Source of the DNA: Saccharibacillus kuerlensis DSM 22868
Lineage (GTDB): Bacteria; Bacillota; Bacilli; Paenibacillales; Paenibacillaceae
Length of the DNA stretch: 64,000 nucleotides
Direction of reading: 5' to 3'
NCBI RefSeq assembly: GCF_000378145.1
Contig: NZ_KB899277.1
Location: forward strand, 124,001 to 188,000
A program made the position numbers and the translations under genes. The notes below the pieces were generated by a model. That model made no database searches and was not told where the DNA came from. It was given only the letters and a program-made list of their open reading frames with translations. Positions 34,897-43,544 of the stretch are shown one piece after another; positions within the stretch are counted from its first letter, which is position 1, and each line of letters opens with the position of its first letter.

Positions 34897-35799
34897 TTAC
34901 TTGGCTGCGGCCGTCTGACGAAATACATGCGCTGGCTGCCCTTTAGGTCCCGGTCTGCAGCAGAACAGCGCACCGGCCAGCGGCTGCTGCGCCTTCTGCT
35001 CATCCGACAAACCGTCAATCGCCGTCGTAATGTACAAATCGCCGTAATCTTCTCCGCCAAAAGTGCAGCAGGTGACGTTGTCGACAGGCAGCATGATCTC
35101 ACCAAGCTTCAATCCGGCTGTGGAATCCCATTTGCTGACGCGTCCGCCGCCGTAGTGCGCAATCCATAGATTGCCATCGGCGTCTACTGCCATGCCGTCC
35201 GGGAAGCCTTCTTCGTTTTCAAAAGAAACGACTGTGCGTTCTGCGCCCAGTTCGCCTTTTTCTACATCAAACTCAAAAGCCTGAACTTTTCCCGTACCTG
35301 TATCGATATAATACATCACCGTTCCGTCGGGGCTCCAGCCCAAGCCGTTGGATGTGGATACTTCGCCGAAAATATGCCGCACGGACATGTCCCCGTCCAT
35401 ACAGTAGAAAGCCCCCTGCTTCTCTTTGCCGACCAGGCTCATTGTACCGGCCCAGAAGCGTCCTGCCGCATCGCATTTCCCATCATTGAAGCGATTGTCT
35501 TCACGGTTCTCCGGATCATGAATCGGCGTATGTTCACGGCTGTCCAGATCGTAGAAAGCAAACCCTTTTTCTGCAGCCAGTACGATCTTGCCGTCCGTAT
35601 GTCCAACTGCTGCGCCTACTCTTTCGGGCAGCTCATGTACCTCTTCGCTTCCGTCCGCCGGATTGTAGAAACGAAGCTGCTTGCCTTCGATATCGACCCA
35701 CATCAGTATCCGCTTATCCTCAAGCCAGACCGGACCTTCGCCCAGTGTCGCCCGGTAATCGGAGACCGGCTCCGGTTTGATGCCTTTCAGTTCACTCAT
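34897..35799 (-). CDS. SMP-30/gluconolactonase family protein
   Basis: This six-bladed propeller lactonase of about 300 residues has metal-binding positions visible in LGEGPVW (Glu), TSNGLGWSPDG (Asn) and FPDGMAVDADGN (Asp). Family members hydrolyse sugar lactones such as glucono- or L-arabinono-lactone; the substrate cannot be read from sequence. The ATG 35799 (MSELKGIKPEPVSDY) has GGGAGGA upstream. It is downstream of an SGNH hydrolase in the same direction, close to the AraC/GH42 sugar genes, consistent with a sugar catabolic role. Confidence 0.9.
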   Translation of the reverse strand: MSELKGIKPEPVSDYRATLGEGPVWLEDKRILMWVDIEGKQLRFYNPADGSEEVHELPERVGAAVGHTDGKIVLAAEKGFAFYDLDSREHTPIHDPENREDNRFNDGKCDAAGRFWAGTMSLVGKEKQGAFYCMDGDMSVRHIFGEVSTSNGLGWSPDGTVMYYIDTGTGKVQAFEFDVEKGELGAERTVVSFENEEGFPDGMAVDADGNLWIAHYGGGRVSKWDSTAGLKLGEIMLPVDNVTCCTFGGEDYGDLYITTAIDGLSDEQKAQQPLAGALFCCRPGPKGQPAHVFRQTAAAK

Positions 35800-35916
35800 A
35801 TCGCTGCTCCTCCCGCATGATGAATTCATGATCGCTTTCCGGGCCGCAGTCTCGCGGCTCTCGCCGTATCTTTACCCAATTTGGACGGTATATGACTTTC
35901 TTAAGGAGTTTTGCAT

Positions 35917-35961
35917 GCACTTTTGGCACTTTTGGCAACTTTGGCACTCTTGGTATTTTTG
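35917..35961. repeat. Five tandem 9-bp units upstream of the SMP-30 gene
   Basis: Units GCACTTTTG, GCACTTTTG, GCAACTTTG, GCACTCTTG and GTATTTTTG run head to tail. Because 9 is a multiple of 3, the plus strand can encode HFW-type repeats after an ATG at 35914 with AAGGAG upstream, but that frame then runs antisense through the SGNH gene. Confidence 0.8.
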
Positions 35962-36008
35962 CGGCCTAGGCCTGCAGCGAAGCAAAGACCCTGCTAAAGG
36001 CTGGAGTG

Positions 36009-36677
36009 TTAATTTCCTATTGGTGAGCCCCGATCCCATTCGAAATCAAGCGCATTCAGCAAACCGCGAGCGATTAACATGTGGCCAGCCGTATTCGGAT
36101 GCACATGGTCCCACCCGTTCGACAGCGAAGATTGAATCATATGATGCCCCATTCGGTCGAATGCCGCCTGGGTATTGACCAACTCTGCGCCGTAGTCACC
36201 GGCCAGACGCTTAATGACTGCACCGTAGCGATCCATCAAGGAGCGCATTGGATCTTCATGTACGGCCATATAGTAAGGTGTCACCAAGATCAAGCCTTTG
36301 AGCCCCGGCTGTACAGCATCAAGCAGCTCACGCAGCGTTGCTTCGTATTCTTCCAACGTCACGAAAGATTGGACAGCTTCCGGCGTATCAAACTGACGCC
36401 ATACATCGTTGATGCCGATCATGATCGACAGCCAATCCGGCTTTAAATCCAATACATCGCTCTGCCAGCGTTTTTTCAAATCACGCACCGTATTGCCTCC
36501 GATACCGGTATTGAGCACCAGCAGGTTCAGTTCCGGATAGCCGGTACGCAGCAGCGCGTCGACCAGAGCGGGGTAACCGTTTCCGAGACCGTTTTTGTAA
36601 CCGACCGGATAATCCCGTCCGGCATCGGTGACCGAGTCGCCGATCAACAGCAGCTTATCGTTTTGAGTCAATTTCAT
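36009..36677 (-). CDS. SGNH/GDSL-type esterase
   Basis: This 222-residue intracellular hydrolase has the four SGNH blocks: GDSVTDAG (Ser, block I), NTGIGGNTVRDL (Gly, block II), GINDVWRQ (Asn, block III) and DHVHPNTAGH (Asp/His, block V). No signal peptide is seen. Related Bacillota proteins deacetylate sugars such as rhamnogalacturonan or acetyl-xylooligosaccharides; this is an inference from family and neighbourhood. AAGGAG precedes the ATG. It is followed by the SMP-30 gene on the same strand with a 209-bp gap. Confidence 0.92.
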   Translation of the reverse strand: MKLTQNDKLLLIGDSVTDAGRDYPVGYKNGLGNGYPALVDALLRTGYPELNLLVLNTGIGGNTVRDLKKRWQSDVLDLKPDWLSIMIGINDVWRQFDTPEAVQSFVTLEEYEATLRELLDAVQPGLKGLILVTPYYMAVHEDPMRSLMDRYGAVIKRLAGDYGAELVNTQAAFDRMGHHMIQSSLSNGWDHVHPNTAGHMLIARGLLNALDFEWDRGSPIGN

Positions 36678-36795
36678 ATTCTATTCCATCTCCTTAAATT
36701 CAGCTCGATATTGGGATCTATTCAGAAATTCGAGATCTGCCCGGCATATTCCTTTGTTGTTTAATTTTCGCTTTTTGCCGCTTCAATAAGCTGGA

Positions 36796-37623
36796 TCAAT
36801 GAAGCGTCCGAAACTGTTCCGGCGTAACGCCTTCCTGCTTGCGGAATGTTGCTACGAAATGGCTGGCATCGCGAAAGCCGACCAATCCCGATACTTCTTT
36901 AATCGTCATTCGGGGATGCAGCGTCATCATTTCTTTGGCTTTGCGCAGCCGCAGAAGAATCAGGTAAGCATAAGCAGTCATCCCAAATGCCTGTTTGAAT
37001 AAGGTATTGAGGTGCCGGGGCGTAATATCCGCACGTCTTGCCATGTCCTCCAGCCCTACGTCCGAATCGGCGTAATGACGATCGAGAAATTCAAGCACCG
37101 GTGTAAGCCGGCGGACAGAATTCGACAGCGATGGCATACGATTGACCCGGCCGTCCTTTTTGAGCAGAGTAAGGAAACGGTACACTTCTACCGATATGTT
37201 CAGACCCGACAAATCCCGCTCACTGCCTATACTGTTCAGTAAGGCAGGTACAAAACCATTCAATTCCGCTCCTTCATCCCAAGTGTAGTACGAAGATACC
37301 GGCAGCCCCAATGTACCAAGAATGGCTCCGGCCTGTGCGCCCCCGAATGTCATATAATAAGTTTCCCATCGCTCCTCCAATGGTCGGTATTCGTGAGCTT
37401 CACCGGGCAGCAGCAGAATGCCTGTCCCTTTATCCAGCACATACTTCGCTCCGCCCATCGTAATCTCTCCTCTGCCGCCGAGCGTTTGCAGCCAATGGTA
37501 ACAGTTGTACCCGTCAGGCCTTGCGACCACTTCCTGATCGGGATTGTAGCCGATACTTTCCGTGTAGAGAGGCAGAGGCAGGTCTTTGAGCTCTGTGAAA
37601 TATCGTCTATGCGCGCTGTTCAT
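36796..37623 (-). CDS. AraC-family transcriptional regulator
   Basis: The N-terminal cupin-like sensing domain (~20-130, ILLLPGEAHEYRPLEERWETY) is followed by two HTH motifs at the C terminus (~175-275): VGLEDMARRADITPRHLNTL and TIKEVSGLVGFRDASHFVAT, ending FRKQEGVTPEQFRTLH. It is divergent from the GH42 gene across a 122-bp AT-rich spacer, so it most likely controls that gene and senses a galactoside-related sugar. AAGGGG precedes the ATG. Confidence 0.92.
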   Translation of the reverse strand: MNSAHRRYFTELKDLPLPLYTESIGYNPDQEVVARPDGYNCYHWLQTLGGRGEITMGGAKYVLDKGTGILLLPGEAHEYRPLEERWETYYMTFGGAQAGAILGTLGLPVSSYYTWDEGAELNGFVPALLNSIGSERDLSGLNISVEVYRFLTLLKKDGRVNRMPSLSNSVRRLTPVLEFLDRHYADSDVGLEDMARRADITPRHLNTLFKQAFGMTAYAYLILLRLRKAKEMMTLHPRMTIKEVSGLVGFRDASHFVATFRKQEGVTPEQFRTLH

Positions 37624-37745
37624 TGCCGTATCCCCTTCAGATCGAATATTTCTCTTTTTTTATACGCTGTTCCCTTTTTATTATATTTTATAATAATTTT
37701 CAGTAGATTAAAATAGAATTATTCTTATATGTTGAGGTGATTGTA

Positions 37746-39773
37746 ATGATTAGCAGCAAACTTCCCAAAATTTTTTACGGTGGCGATTATAACCCGGAGC
37801 AGTGGGATGAAGCGACCCACCGCGAAGACCTGCGCATGTTCAAACTGGCGGGTATCGATATCGCAACTATCAACGTATTCGCTTGGGCGCTGAATCAGCC
37901 CGATGAAGTCACTTACAATTTCGAATGGCTCGATGAGCTGCTGGACGGTCTGCATGCGAACGGCACCTATGTATGTCTGGCGACCAGTACAGCCGCGCAC
38001 CCTGCATGGATGGCGAAACGTTATCCGGACATTCTGCGCACGGATGCCGACGGACGCAAACGTAAATTCGGCGGACGCCACAATTCCTGCCCAAACAGTC
38101 CTACCTACCGTAAATATTCGGAAGCGATTGCAGAGAAACTGGCCGAGCGTTACAAAGACCATCCGGCGGTGCTCGTCTGGCACGTATCCAATGAATACGG
38201 CGGCGACTGCTACTGCGAGAACTGCGAGAAAGCGTTCCGCGTGTGGCTGAAGCAGCGCTACGGTACGATTGAGACATTGAACCGCGCTTGGAATACAAAT
38301 TTCTGGGGACATACATTCTACGACTGGGACGAGATCGTTCTGCCGAACAATTTAAGCGAGCACTGGGGCGACAACAACTCGACATTCCAGGGAATCTCGC
38401 TCGATTATTCCCGGTTCAATTCCGACAGTATGCTGGACTGCTACAAGCTGGAACACGCGGTGATCAAAAAGCATATTCCGAACGCTGTGATCACGACCAA
38501 TCTGATGGGCTTCTTCAAACAGCTGGATTATTTCAAATGGGCGAAAGAAATGGATATTGTTTCTTGGGACAATTATCCGGGTCTGCAAACACCGGTCAGC
38601 TTCACGGCAATGGCTCATGATCTTATGCGCGGACTCAAGGACGGCGAACCGTTCATGCTGATGGAACAGACGCCGAGTCAACAGAACTGGCAGCCTTATA
38701 ACTCGCTCAAGCGTCCTGGCGTTATGCGTTTGTGGAGCTATCAGGCGGTCGCACACGGTGCAGACACAGTCATGTTCTTCCAGCTTCGCCGCTCGGTCGG
38801 AGCCTGCGAAAAGTATCACGGTGCCGTGATCGAACACGTCGGTCATGAAAATACCCGCGTCTTCCGCGAAGTATCGGAACTTGGCCGCGAACTCGGAGAC
38901 TTGGGCGATCGCCTGCTCGACTCCCGTCTTCCGTCTAAAGTCGGCATTCTGTTCGACTGGGAAAACTGGTGGGCTGTCGAGAAGTCCAGCGGACCGACTG
39001 TTGCACTGAACTATGTTGATCAGATCCACAAATATTACAAATCGTTCTATGATCGCAATGTTCCGGTCGATATCGTCAGCGTCGATTCCGACTTCAGTAA
39101 ATACGATATTGTTGTCGCTCCAGTACTGTACATGGTCAAGCCCGGCCTTGCCGACAAGCTGGAAAGCTTTGTGAACGGCGGCGGCACGTTCTTGACCACC
39201 TTCTTCAGCGGGATCGTCGACGAGTCCGATCTAGTTAAGACCGGCGGTTACCCCGGCGAACTTCGGAACCTACTGGGCATCTGGGTCGAAGAGATCGATG
39301 CGCTGTTCCCGGATATGCGCAACAAAATTGTTGTGAACGGCGAATTCGGCAGCCTCAAAGGCGAGTACGAATGCGGTATGCTGTGCGATCTGCTGCATAC
39401 GGAAGGTGCCGAGACATTGGCCGAATACGGTGATGACTTCTACAAAGGCATGCCGGTATTGACCCGTAACACTTTCGGTGAAGGACAAGCTTACTATGTC
39501 GCTTCCGATCCAGAGCAGTCGTTCCTGGACGGCCTGCTGGAACAGCTCTGCGCCGACAAAGGGATTCAACCGCTGCTGGACACCCCCGAAGGCGTCGAAG
39601 TCACCAAACGGGTCAAAGACGGCGAAGAGTTCTTGTTCGTGATGAACCATAACGCCGAAGAGTCGGCCTATGAGCTGAGCGGCGATTACGTTAACCTGTT
39701 AACAGGCAATGCCTTAAGCGGATTCTCCAAGATCGCTGGACGAGACGTGCAAATCTTGAGTCCGGCAAAATAA
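37746..39773 (+). CDS. GH42 beta-galactosidase
   Basis: This intracellular family 42 glycosidase has 675 residues. The acid/base Glu (~150) is in WHVSNEYGG, the nucleophile Glu (~310) in LMEQTPSQQNW; the Cys cluster DCYCENCEKAF is the GH42 zinc site. A central Rossmann-like trimerisation domain (~390-590) and a small beta C-terminal domain follow. The ATG 37746 has GAGGTGA upstream; an in-frame GTG at 37737 lies inside that site. GH42 enzymes typically act on galactooligosaccharides from plant polymers. Regulation by the divergent AraC protein is likely. Confidence 0.95.
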   Translation: MISSKLPKIFYGGDYNPEQWDEATHREDLRMFKLAGIDIATINVFAWALNQPDEVTYNFEWLDELLDGLHANGTYVCLATSTAAHPAWMAKRYPDILRTDADGRKRKFGGRHNSCPNSPTYRKYSEAIAEKLAERYKDHPAVLVWHVSNEYGGDCYCENCEKAFRVWLKQRYGTIETLNRAWNTNFWGHTFYDWDEIVLPNNLSEHWGDNNSTFQGISLDYSRFNSDSMLDCYKLEHAVIKKHIPNAVITTNLMGFFKQLDYFKWAKEMDIVSWDNYPGLQTPVSFTAMAHDLMRGLKDGEPFMLMEQTPSQQNWQPYNSLKRPGVMRLWSYQAVAHGADTVMFFQLRRSVGACEKYHGAVIEHVGHENTRVFREVSELGRELGDLGDRLLDSRLPSKVGILFDWENWWAVEKSSGPTVALNYVDQIHKYYKSFYDRNVPVDIVSVDSDFSKYDIVVAPVLYMVKPGLADKLESFVNGGGTFLTTFFSGIVDESDLVKTGGYPGELRNLLGIWVEEIDALFPDMRNKIVVNGEFGSLKGEYECGMLCDLLHTEGAETLAEYGDDFYKGMPVLTRNTFGEGQAYYVASDPEQSFLDGLLEQLCADKGIQPLLDTPEGVEVTKRVKDGEEFLFVMNHNAEESAYELSGDYVNLLTGNALSGFSKIAGRDVQILSPAK

Positions 39774-39849
39774 TGACGGAAGCTTCCGCAATCATGCGGA
39801 GAAACCCGGTATTTCGGATGGGTACCATTCAAATACGGTGGAGATAATG

Positions 39850-39888
39850 AACGTCCGCGCATCGTTTGTCGATGCGCGGACGTTTTTT
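39850..39888 (+). terminator. Terminator of the GH42 gene
   Basis: A 15-bp perfect stem (39850-39864 with 39870-39884), 5-nt loop, then TTTT, 77 bp after the stop codon. Confidence 0.95.
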
Positions 39889-39985
39889 CAGTTCCACAGA
39901 ACTTCTTTGTATGAGCTGTTGGCCACTTTTTCGCGCCTTTACGCAGCTTTATGATCTGCCGGGCGGTCTCCTTCAAGCGGCAGCA

Positions 39986-40816
39986 TCAAATCCCGAAGAC
40001 GCCTAACGTAACGCCAAACACAGTCAGCACGACGAAAATGAGCACGAAGGCAACAATCAATACGGCGAAGAACAAAATGACGTACAGAAGCAGCGATTTC
40101 CAGGCAGAGAACCCATGAGCTTCACCTGTCGCATGCAGAATAGCAATGAACGACCAGACTCCGAACACGAGTTCCAGCATGATCAGGCCCAGATACAGCA
40201 TACTTCGACCGACGCTTTCATCCAGATTCGGCGTAAGGGAAGTGAAGTTTTCCATACCTGCAATCAGCAGTTCCGGAATCCAAAGCAATCCGACCATAAT
40301 GCCAAGCATGCCGTAAATTCGGCCGCTTACGACCCGCATGTCTTTGGTCGAACCTGTTCCGCCCAGCCAGCCGCCGATCAACCTAAGCAGCCATGATACG
40401 ATATAATAGGTCGCCAATCCGCCCACGATCCCGCTGATGACCACACTGACAGCGATTCCTCCTGCCGACATATCGTCGCCTGCGTTTCTACCGGAAGCAC
40501 TGTTCAACGCGTTGAAAATACCGGCAATCAAAGCTAACAGGAGTGCGTTTTTCAGCGGATTCGACGAATAAAGGAAATCCCTTGTTACCTGCCTCGGGTG
40601 AATCCATACACGAAGCCACGGCGACAAACCGCTCGGAGCAGGTTGACCATTTTTCATACCGCCTCTACCTTCACGTTCCGGATAGTCGGTTACCTTTCTC
40701 CTTCCGGGGCTTTCATCAAAGTTCTCCCGGCCAAATAGACCATCCTTTCCTTTTCCGGAGTCTCCCCTTTCACCGCTGTCTTCACTATTTCCATTATTCC
40801 CGTAACGTCCGTACAT
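39986..40816 (-). CDS. Yip1-domain integral membrane protein
   Basis: Residues 1-60 are a hydrophilic Gly/Asp/Glu-rich N terminus (GNNGNSEDSGERGDSGKGKD). From ~65 the Yip1 family motif WLRVWIHPRQVTRDFL precedes five hydrophobic helices, the last ending FVVLTVFGVTLGVFG. Yip1-like proteins in Bacillota have no assigned function; they occur near sugar transport and glycosidase genes. It stands alone between the GH42 terminator and the oligo-glucosidase gene, transcribed toward GH42. Confidence 0.8.
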   Translation of the reverse strand: MYGRYGNNGNSEDSGERGDSGKGKDGLFGRENFDESPGRRKVTDYPEREGRGGMKNGQPAPSGLSPWLRVWIHPRQVTRDFLYSSNPLKNALLLALIAGIFNALNSASGRNAGDDMSAGGIAVSVVISGIVGGLATYYIVSWLLRLIGGWLGGTGSTKDMRVVSGRIYGMLGIMVGLLWIPELLIAGMENFTSLTPNLDESVGRSMLYLGLIMLELVFGVWSFIAILHATGEAHGFSAWKSLLLYVILFFAVLIVAFVLIFVVLTVFGVTLGVFGI

Positions 40817-40972
40817 TCTTCCAGCCCCACCGTTTCTTTGTATGATTTTGGAACTTAATTATACAATATTAGTTTAAAGTATATATGCTGGGGCTATAAA
40901 AGATTTTTCATATTCCTGCTTTTTTGTCAAACTTCCGCATGTAAGCTGTAGGATCTGTTCAGCTCTGTAAAC

Positions 40973-42640
40973 TTACTTTATCGCGTATACCCGGGATTCA
41001 TAAGGTCGCAGTTCCTTTTCATCCATACCCTCTTCGCTGTAGTTACCGATCACAAGCGAGGCTTCTTTCCCCAATAGGTTCGGCGGCCATTCAAGCGCTG
41101 TCTTCTCCGTAGAGAAATTGAGCACGATCAGCCATGTTTCTTGTTCAAGCGTTCTTGTATACATGTACAGCGTCTCATGATCCGGCAGCAGCAGCTCATA
41201 ATCGCCGTAAGTCATAATCGGATTTTCTTTGCGCAGTGCGATCAGCTTTTTGTAGTAATGGAAGACGGAATCCGGGTCGCTCTGCTGCTGCTTGGCGTTA
41301 ATTTCTACATAATTTGGATTTACTCCGATCCACGGCGTTCCCGTTGTGAAGCCTGCATAATCGCTGTCATCCCACTGCACCGGCGTACGGGCATTATCGC
41401 GTCCTCTTGTCTGAATCGCCGCCATCACGGTACCCGGATCGGCACCGCCATATGTTACGCGATCATGATACATGTTCAAACTCTCGATATCCTTGTAGTC
41501 GTCGATCATTTTAAACTTGACGTTGGTCATGCCAAGCTCTTCGCCCTGATATACATAAGGCGTTCCTTTGAGCGTATGCAGCAGTGTTGCCAGCAGCTTG
41601 GCTGACTGAACGCGATACTCGCCGTCATTGCCGAATCTCGACACCATACGCGGCTGATCATGATTGTTCAGGTAGAGGCTGTTCCAACCTTTTTCCGCCA
41701 GTCCAATCTGCCATTTGTGCATAACAGCCTTGAACTGCGGCAGTTTCCACGGCACAATGTCCCATTTGCCGCCCGGACCGCCGTCCAGACGCATATGCTC
41801 GAACTGGAAAACCATTTGGAGCTCCCCGCGGTCCTCGCCCGTATACTTTTTCGCTTCCTCGATTGTTACGCCCGGCATTTCGCCAACAGTCATAATGTCA
41901 TACTTCGACAGTACTTCCCGATTCATCTCCTGCAAAAATTCATGGATGCGAGGTCCGTCGGTATAATACATACTGCCGTCCGCGATCGGAGCGTTTCCGT
42001 TCGAAGGCAGCCCTTCCACTTTGGAAATCAGATTAATGACATCCATGCGGAAGCCGTCTACCCCTTTATCCAGCCAAAACTTCATCATATCGTATACGGC
42101 ATGACGTACCTTTTCATTCTCCCAGTTGAGATCCGGCTGCTTTTTCGAGAACAGATGCAGATAATATTGGCCGCGTTCCTCACTGTATTCCCAGACCGGT
42201 CCACTGAAAAAAGATTCCCAGTTATTCGGCAGACTGCCATCGGGTGCAGCATCGCGCCATACATAATAATCGCCGTATTCGCTATCCGGATTCCGGACCG
42301 ATTCCACAAACCAGGCATGCTCATCCGACGTATGGTTAACAACCAGATCCATCATCAGCTTAATTCCGCGTTGATGCAGACCCGCCAGCAGCTCTTCCCA
42401 ATCCGCCATCGTGCCAAATTCATCCATAATGTCTTCATAGTCGCTGATATCGTATCCATTGTCGTCATTCGGCGATTTGTACACCGGCGATAGCCAGACC
42501 ACATCTATGCCAAGCTCCTTCAAATAATCCAGTTTCATAATAATGCCCCGCAGATCGCCTACACCGTCTCCGTCGCTGTCCATGAAGCTGCGCGGATAAA
42601 TTTGATACACAACCGCTTCTTTCCAAAAAGTACGTTCCAT
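40973..42640 (-). CDS. malL: GH13 oligo-1,6-glucosidase / alpha-glucosidase
   Basis: This cytoplasmic family 13 enzyme has 555 residues. The four conserved regions are DLVVNHTSDEHAW, GFRMDVINL (nucleophile Asp ~200), TVGEMPGV (acid/base Glu) and LNNHDQPR. The motif GFRMDVINLISK with Val after the nucleophile is typical of alpha-1,6-specific enzymes acting on isomaltose and panose. GGGGAGGA precedes the ATG. The symbol is given by family, not by transport context: no transporter or regulator accompanies it. Confidence 0.93.
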   Translation of the reverse strand: MERTFWKEAVVYQIYPRSFMDSDGDGVGDLRGIIMKLDYLKELGIDVVWLSPVYKSPNDDNGYDISDYEDIMDEFGTMADWEELLAGLHQRGIKLMMDLVVNHTSDEHAWFVESVRNPDSEYGDYYVWRDAAPDGSLPNNWESFFSGPVWEYSEERGQYYLHLFSKKQPDLNWENEKVRHAVYDMMKFWLDKGVDGFRMDVINLISKVEGLPSNGNAPIADGSMYYTDGPRIHEFLQEMNREVLSKYDIMTVGEMPGVTIEEAKKYTGEDRGELQMVFQFEHMRLDGGPGGKWDIVPWKLPQFKAVMHKWQIGLAEKGWNSLYLNNHDQPRMVSRFGNDGEYRVQSAKLLATLLHTLKGTPYVYQGEELGMTNVKFKMIDDYKDIESLNMYHDRVTYGGADPGTVMAAIQTRGRDNARTPVQWDDSDYAGFTTGTPWIGVNPNYVEINAKQQQSDPDSVFHYYKKLIALRKENPIMTYGDYELLLPDHETLYMYTRTLEQETWLIVLNFSTEKTALEWPPNLLGKEASLVIGNYSEEGMDEKELRPYESRVYAIK

Positions 42641-42803
42641 ACCTATCCATTCCTCCCCACTGTTCGCTTGTAGCGTTTTCCCACCTTACTGGCGAGCAAG
42701 CCCTGTCTTACCCCATTTACCCAGAAAACGCCAGCTTGAGCGGTAGAAATGATAACTTAAAAAAATTGATGTTGAGCAAATTTTCCATAAAAGTCCCTAT
42801 ACA

Positions 42804-42817
42804 AGAAAACGTTTTCT
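42804..42817. promoter_or_regulatory. LacI/CcpA-type operator-like palindrome
   Basis: AGAAAACGTTTTCT is a perfect 14-bp palindrome centred on CG, the pattern of LacI-family operators including cre (which would have TG/CA ends). It lies between the divergent oligo-glucosidase and secreted-protein genes, 50 bp before the latter's start. Confidence 0.6.
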
Positions 42818-42867
42818 ATATACAATAAATGCGTTCCATTAATTTAACAAAAAAGGGGATTAAAGAA

Positions 42868-43296
42868 ATGAACAGGATGTTTACGAAAGCATCGGGAATC
42901 CTGCTGATTGCGCTGACACTTGTGTTGGGCGGTTTGTACGTACCTGAAAAGGCAGCTGCCGCGGGTACATACGTCGTCACTTTCCAAAGCGCACGTCTGG
43001 TATCGAACAGCCATGTCGGCAGCGATTGGTACACCGAAGGATCGGTCAACGGCAAAAACGTAAGAGAAGGTTCCAGTGTTAAAGTTTCTTCGGGAAACAT
43101 CAAGTTATATGCTTACGCCGAAGAGCAGGACAAAATTCCGGATATCGGTAAAGCGAACAAAACGATCAAGACCTCTTCTGTTTCCTCTTCCGGAACTACG
43201 GTCAAAATAAAAGTTATCGTTACTGAAAATCGCGGACGTTATTCGGGCCACCAGGCTGTCTGGGAATTTACGTACAAGATCAAATCCCAAAAGTAG
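42868..43296 (+). CDS. Small secreted protein of unknown function
   Basis: The product of 142 residues has a clear signal peptide (~8-30, ILLIALTLVLGGLYVPEKAAAA, likely cut after AAA). The mature ~110 residues are beta-rich and basic: TYVVTFQSARLVSNSHVG, SSVKVSSGNIKLYAYAEEQD, and WEFTYKIKSQK at the end. I do not recognise a domain. ATG 42868 is chosen for AAGGGG upstream and because the signal peptide begins there. It is downstream of the palindrome 42804-42817, which may make it sugar-responsive. A weak hairpin with a T run at 43350-43370 may end the transcript. Confidence 0.7.
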   Translation: MNRMFTKASGILLIALTLVLGGLYVPEKAAAAGTYVVTFQSARLVSNSHVGSDWYTEGSVNGKNVREGSSVKVSSGNIKLYAYAEEQDKIPDIGKANKTIKTSSVSSSGTTVKIKVIVTENRGRYSGHQAVWEFTYKIKSQK

Positions 43297-43403
43297 AAAT
43301 TCGTAAGCCCGTAAACCATACATATGCGTCGTTTCAAGCTGGATTTTCCGGCGTGAAGCGGCGCCTTTTTACGTTTGTCTTCAGCTGTCTTCCTAGGTCA
43401 TGA

Positions 43404-43409
43404 TATAAT
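43404..43409 (+). promoter_or_regulatory. -10 box upstream of the Tet-like gene
   Basis: TATAAT at 43404-43409, with only a weak -35 (TTCAGC) 18 bp upstream. It would give a leader of about 130 nt before the TTG start. Confidence 0.45.
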
Positions 43410-43544
43410 CAAGAAACCTGCTCATTGATATTCCGAATTCGTGATTGTGTACCAAACCTATAGCATACAAGGTATCGAAGTATCAAAAAAACGAAAATTG
43501 AAATCGCTTTATTTACTTCTTACAGAATCGAGGCGGATATTACG

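Noticed and set aside
42661-42685. cre site just upstream of the oligo-glucosidase gene (TTGTAGCGTTTTCCC)
   Set aside because: Too many mismatches to the consensus and one base short around the central CG.
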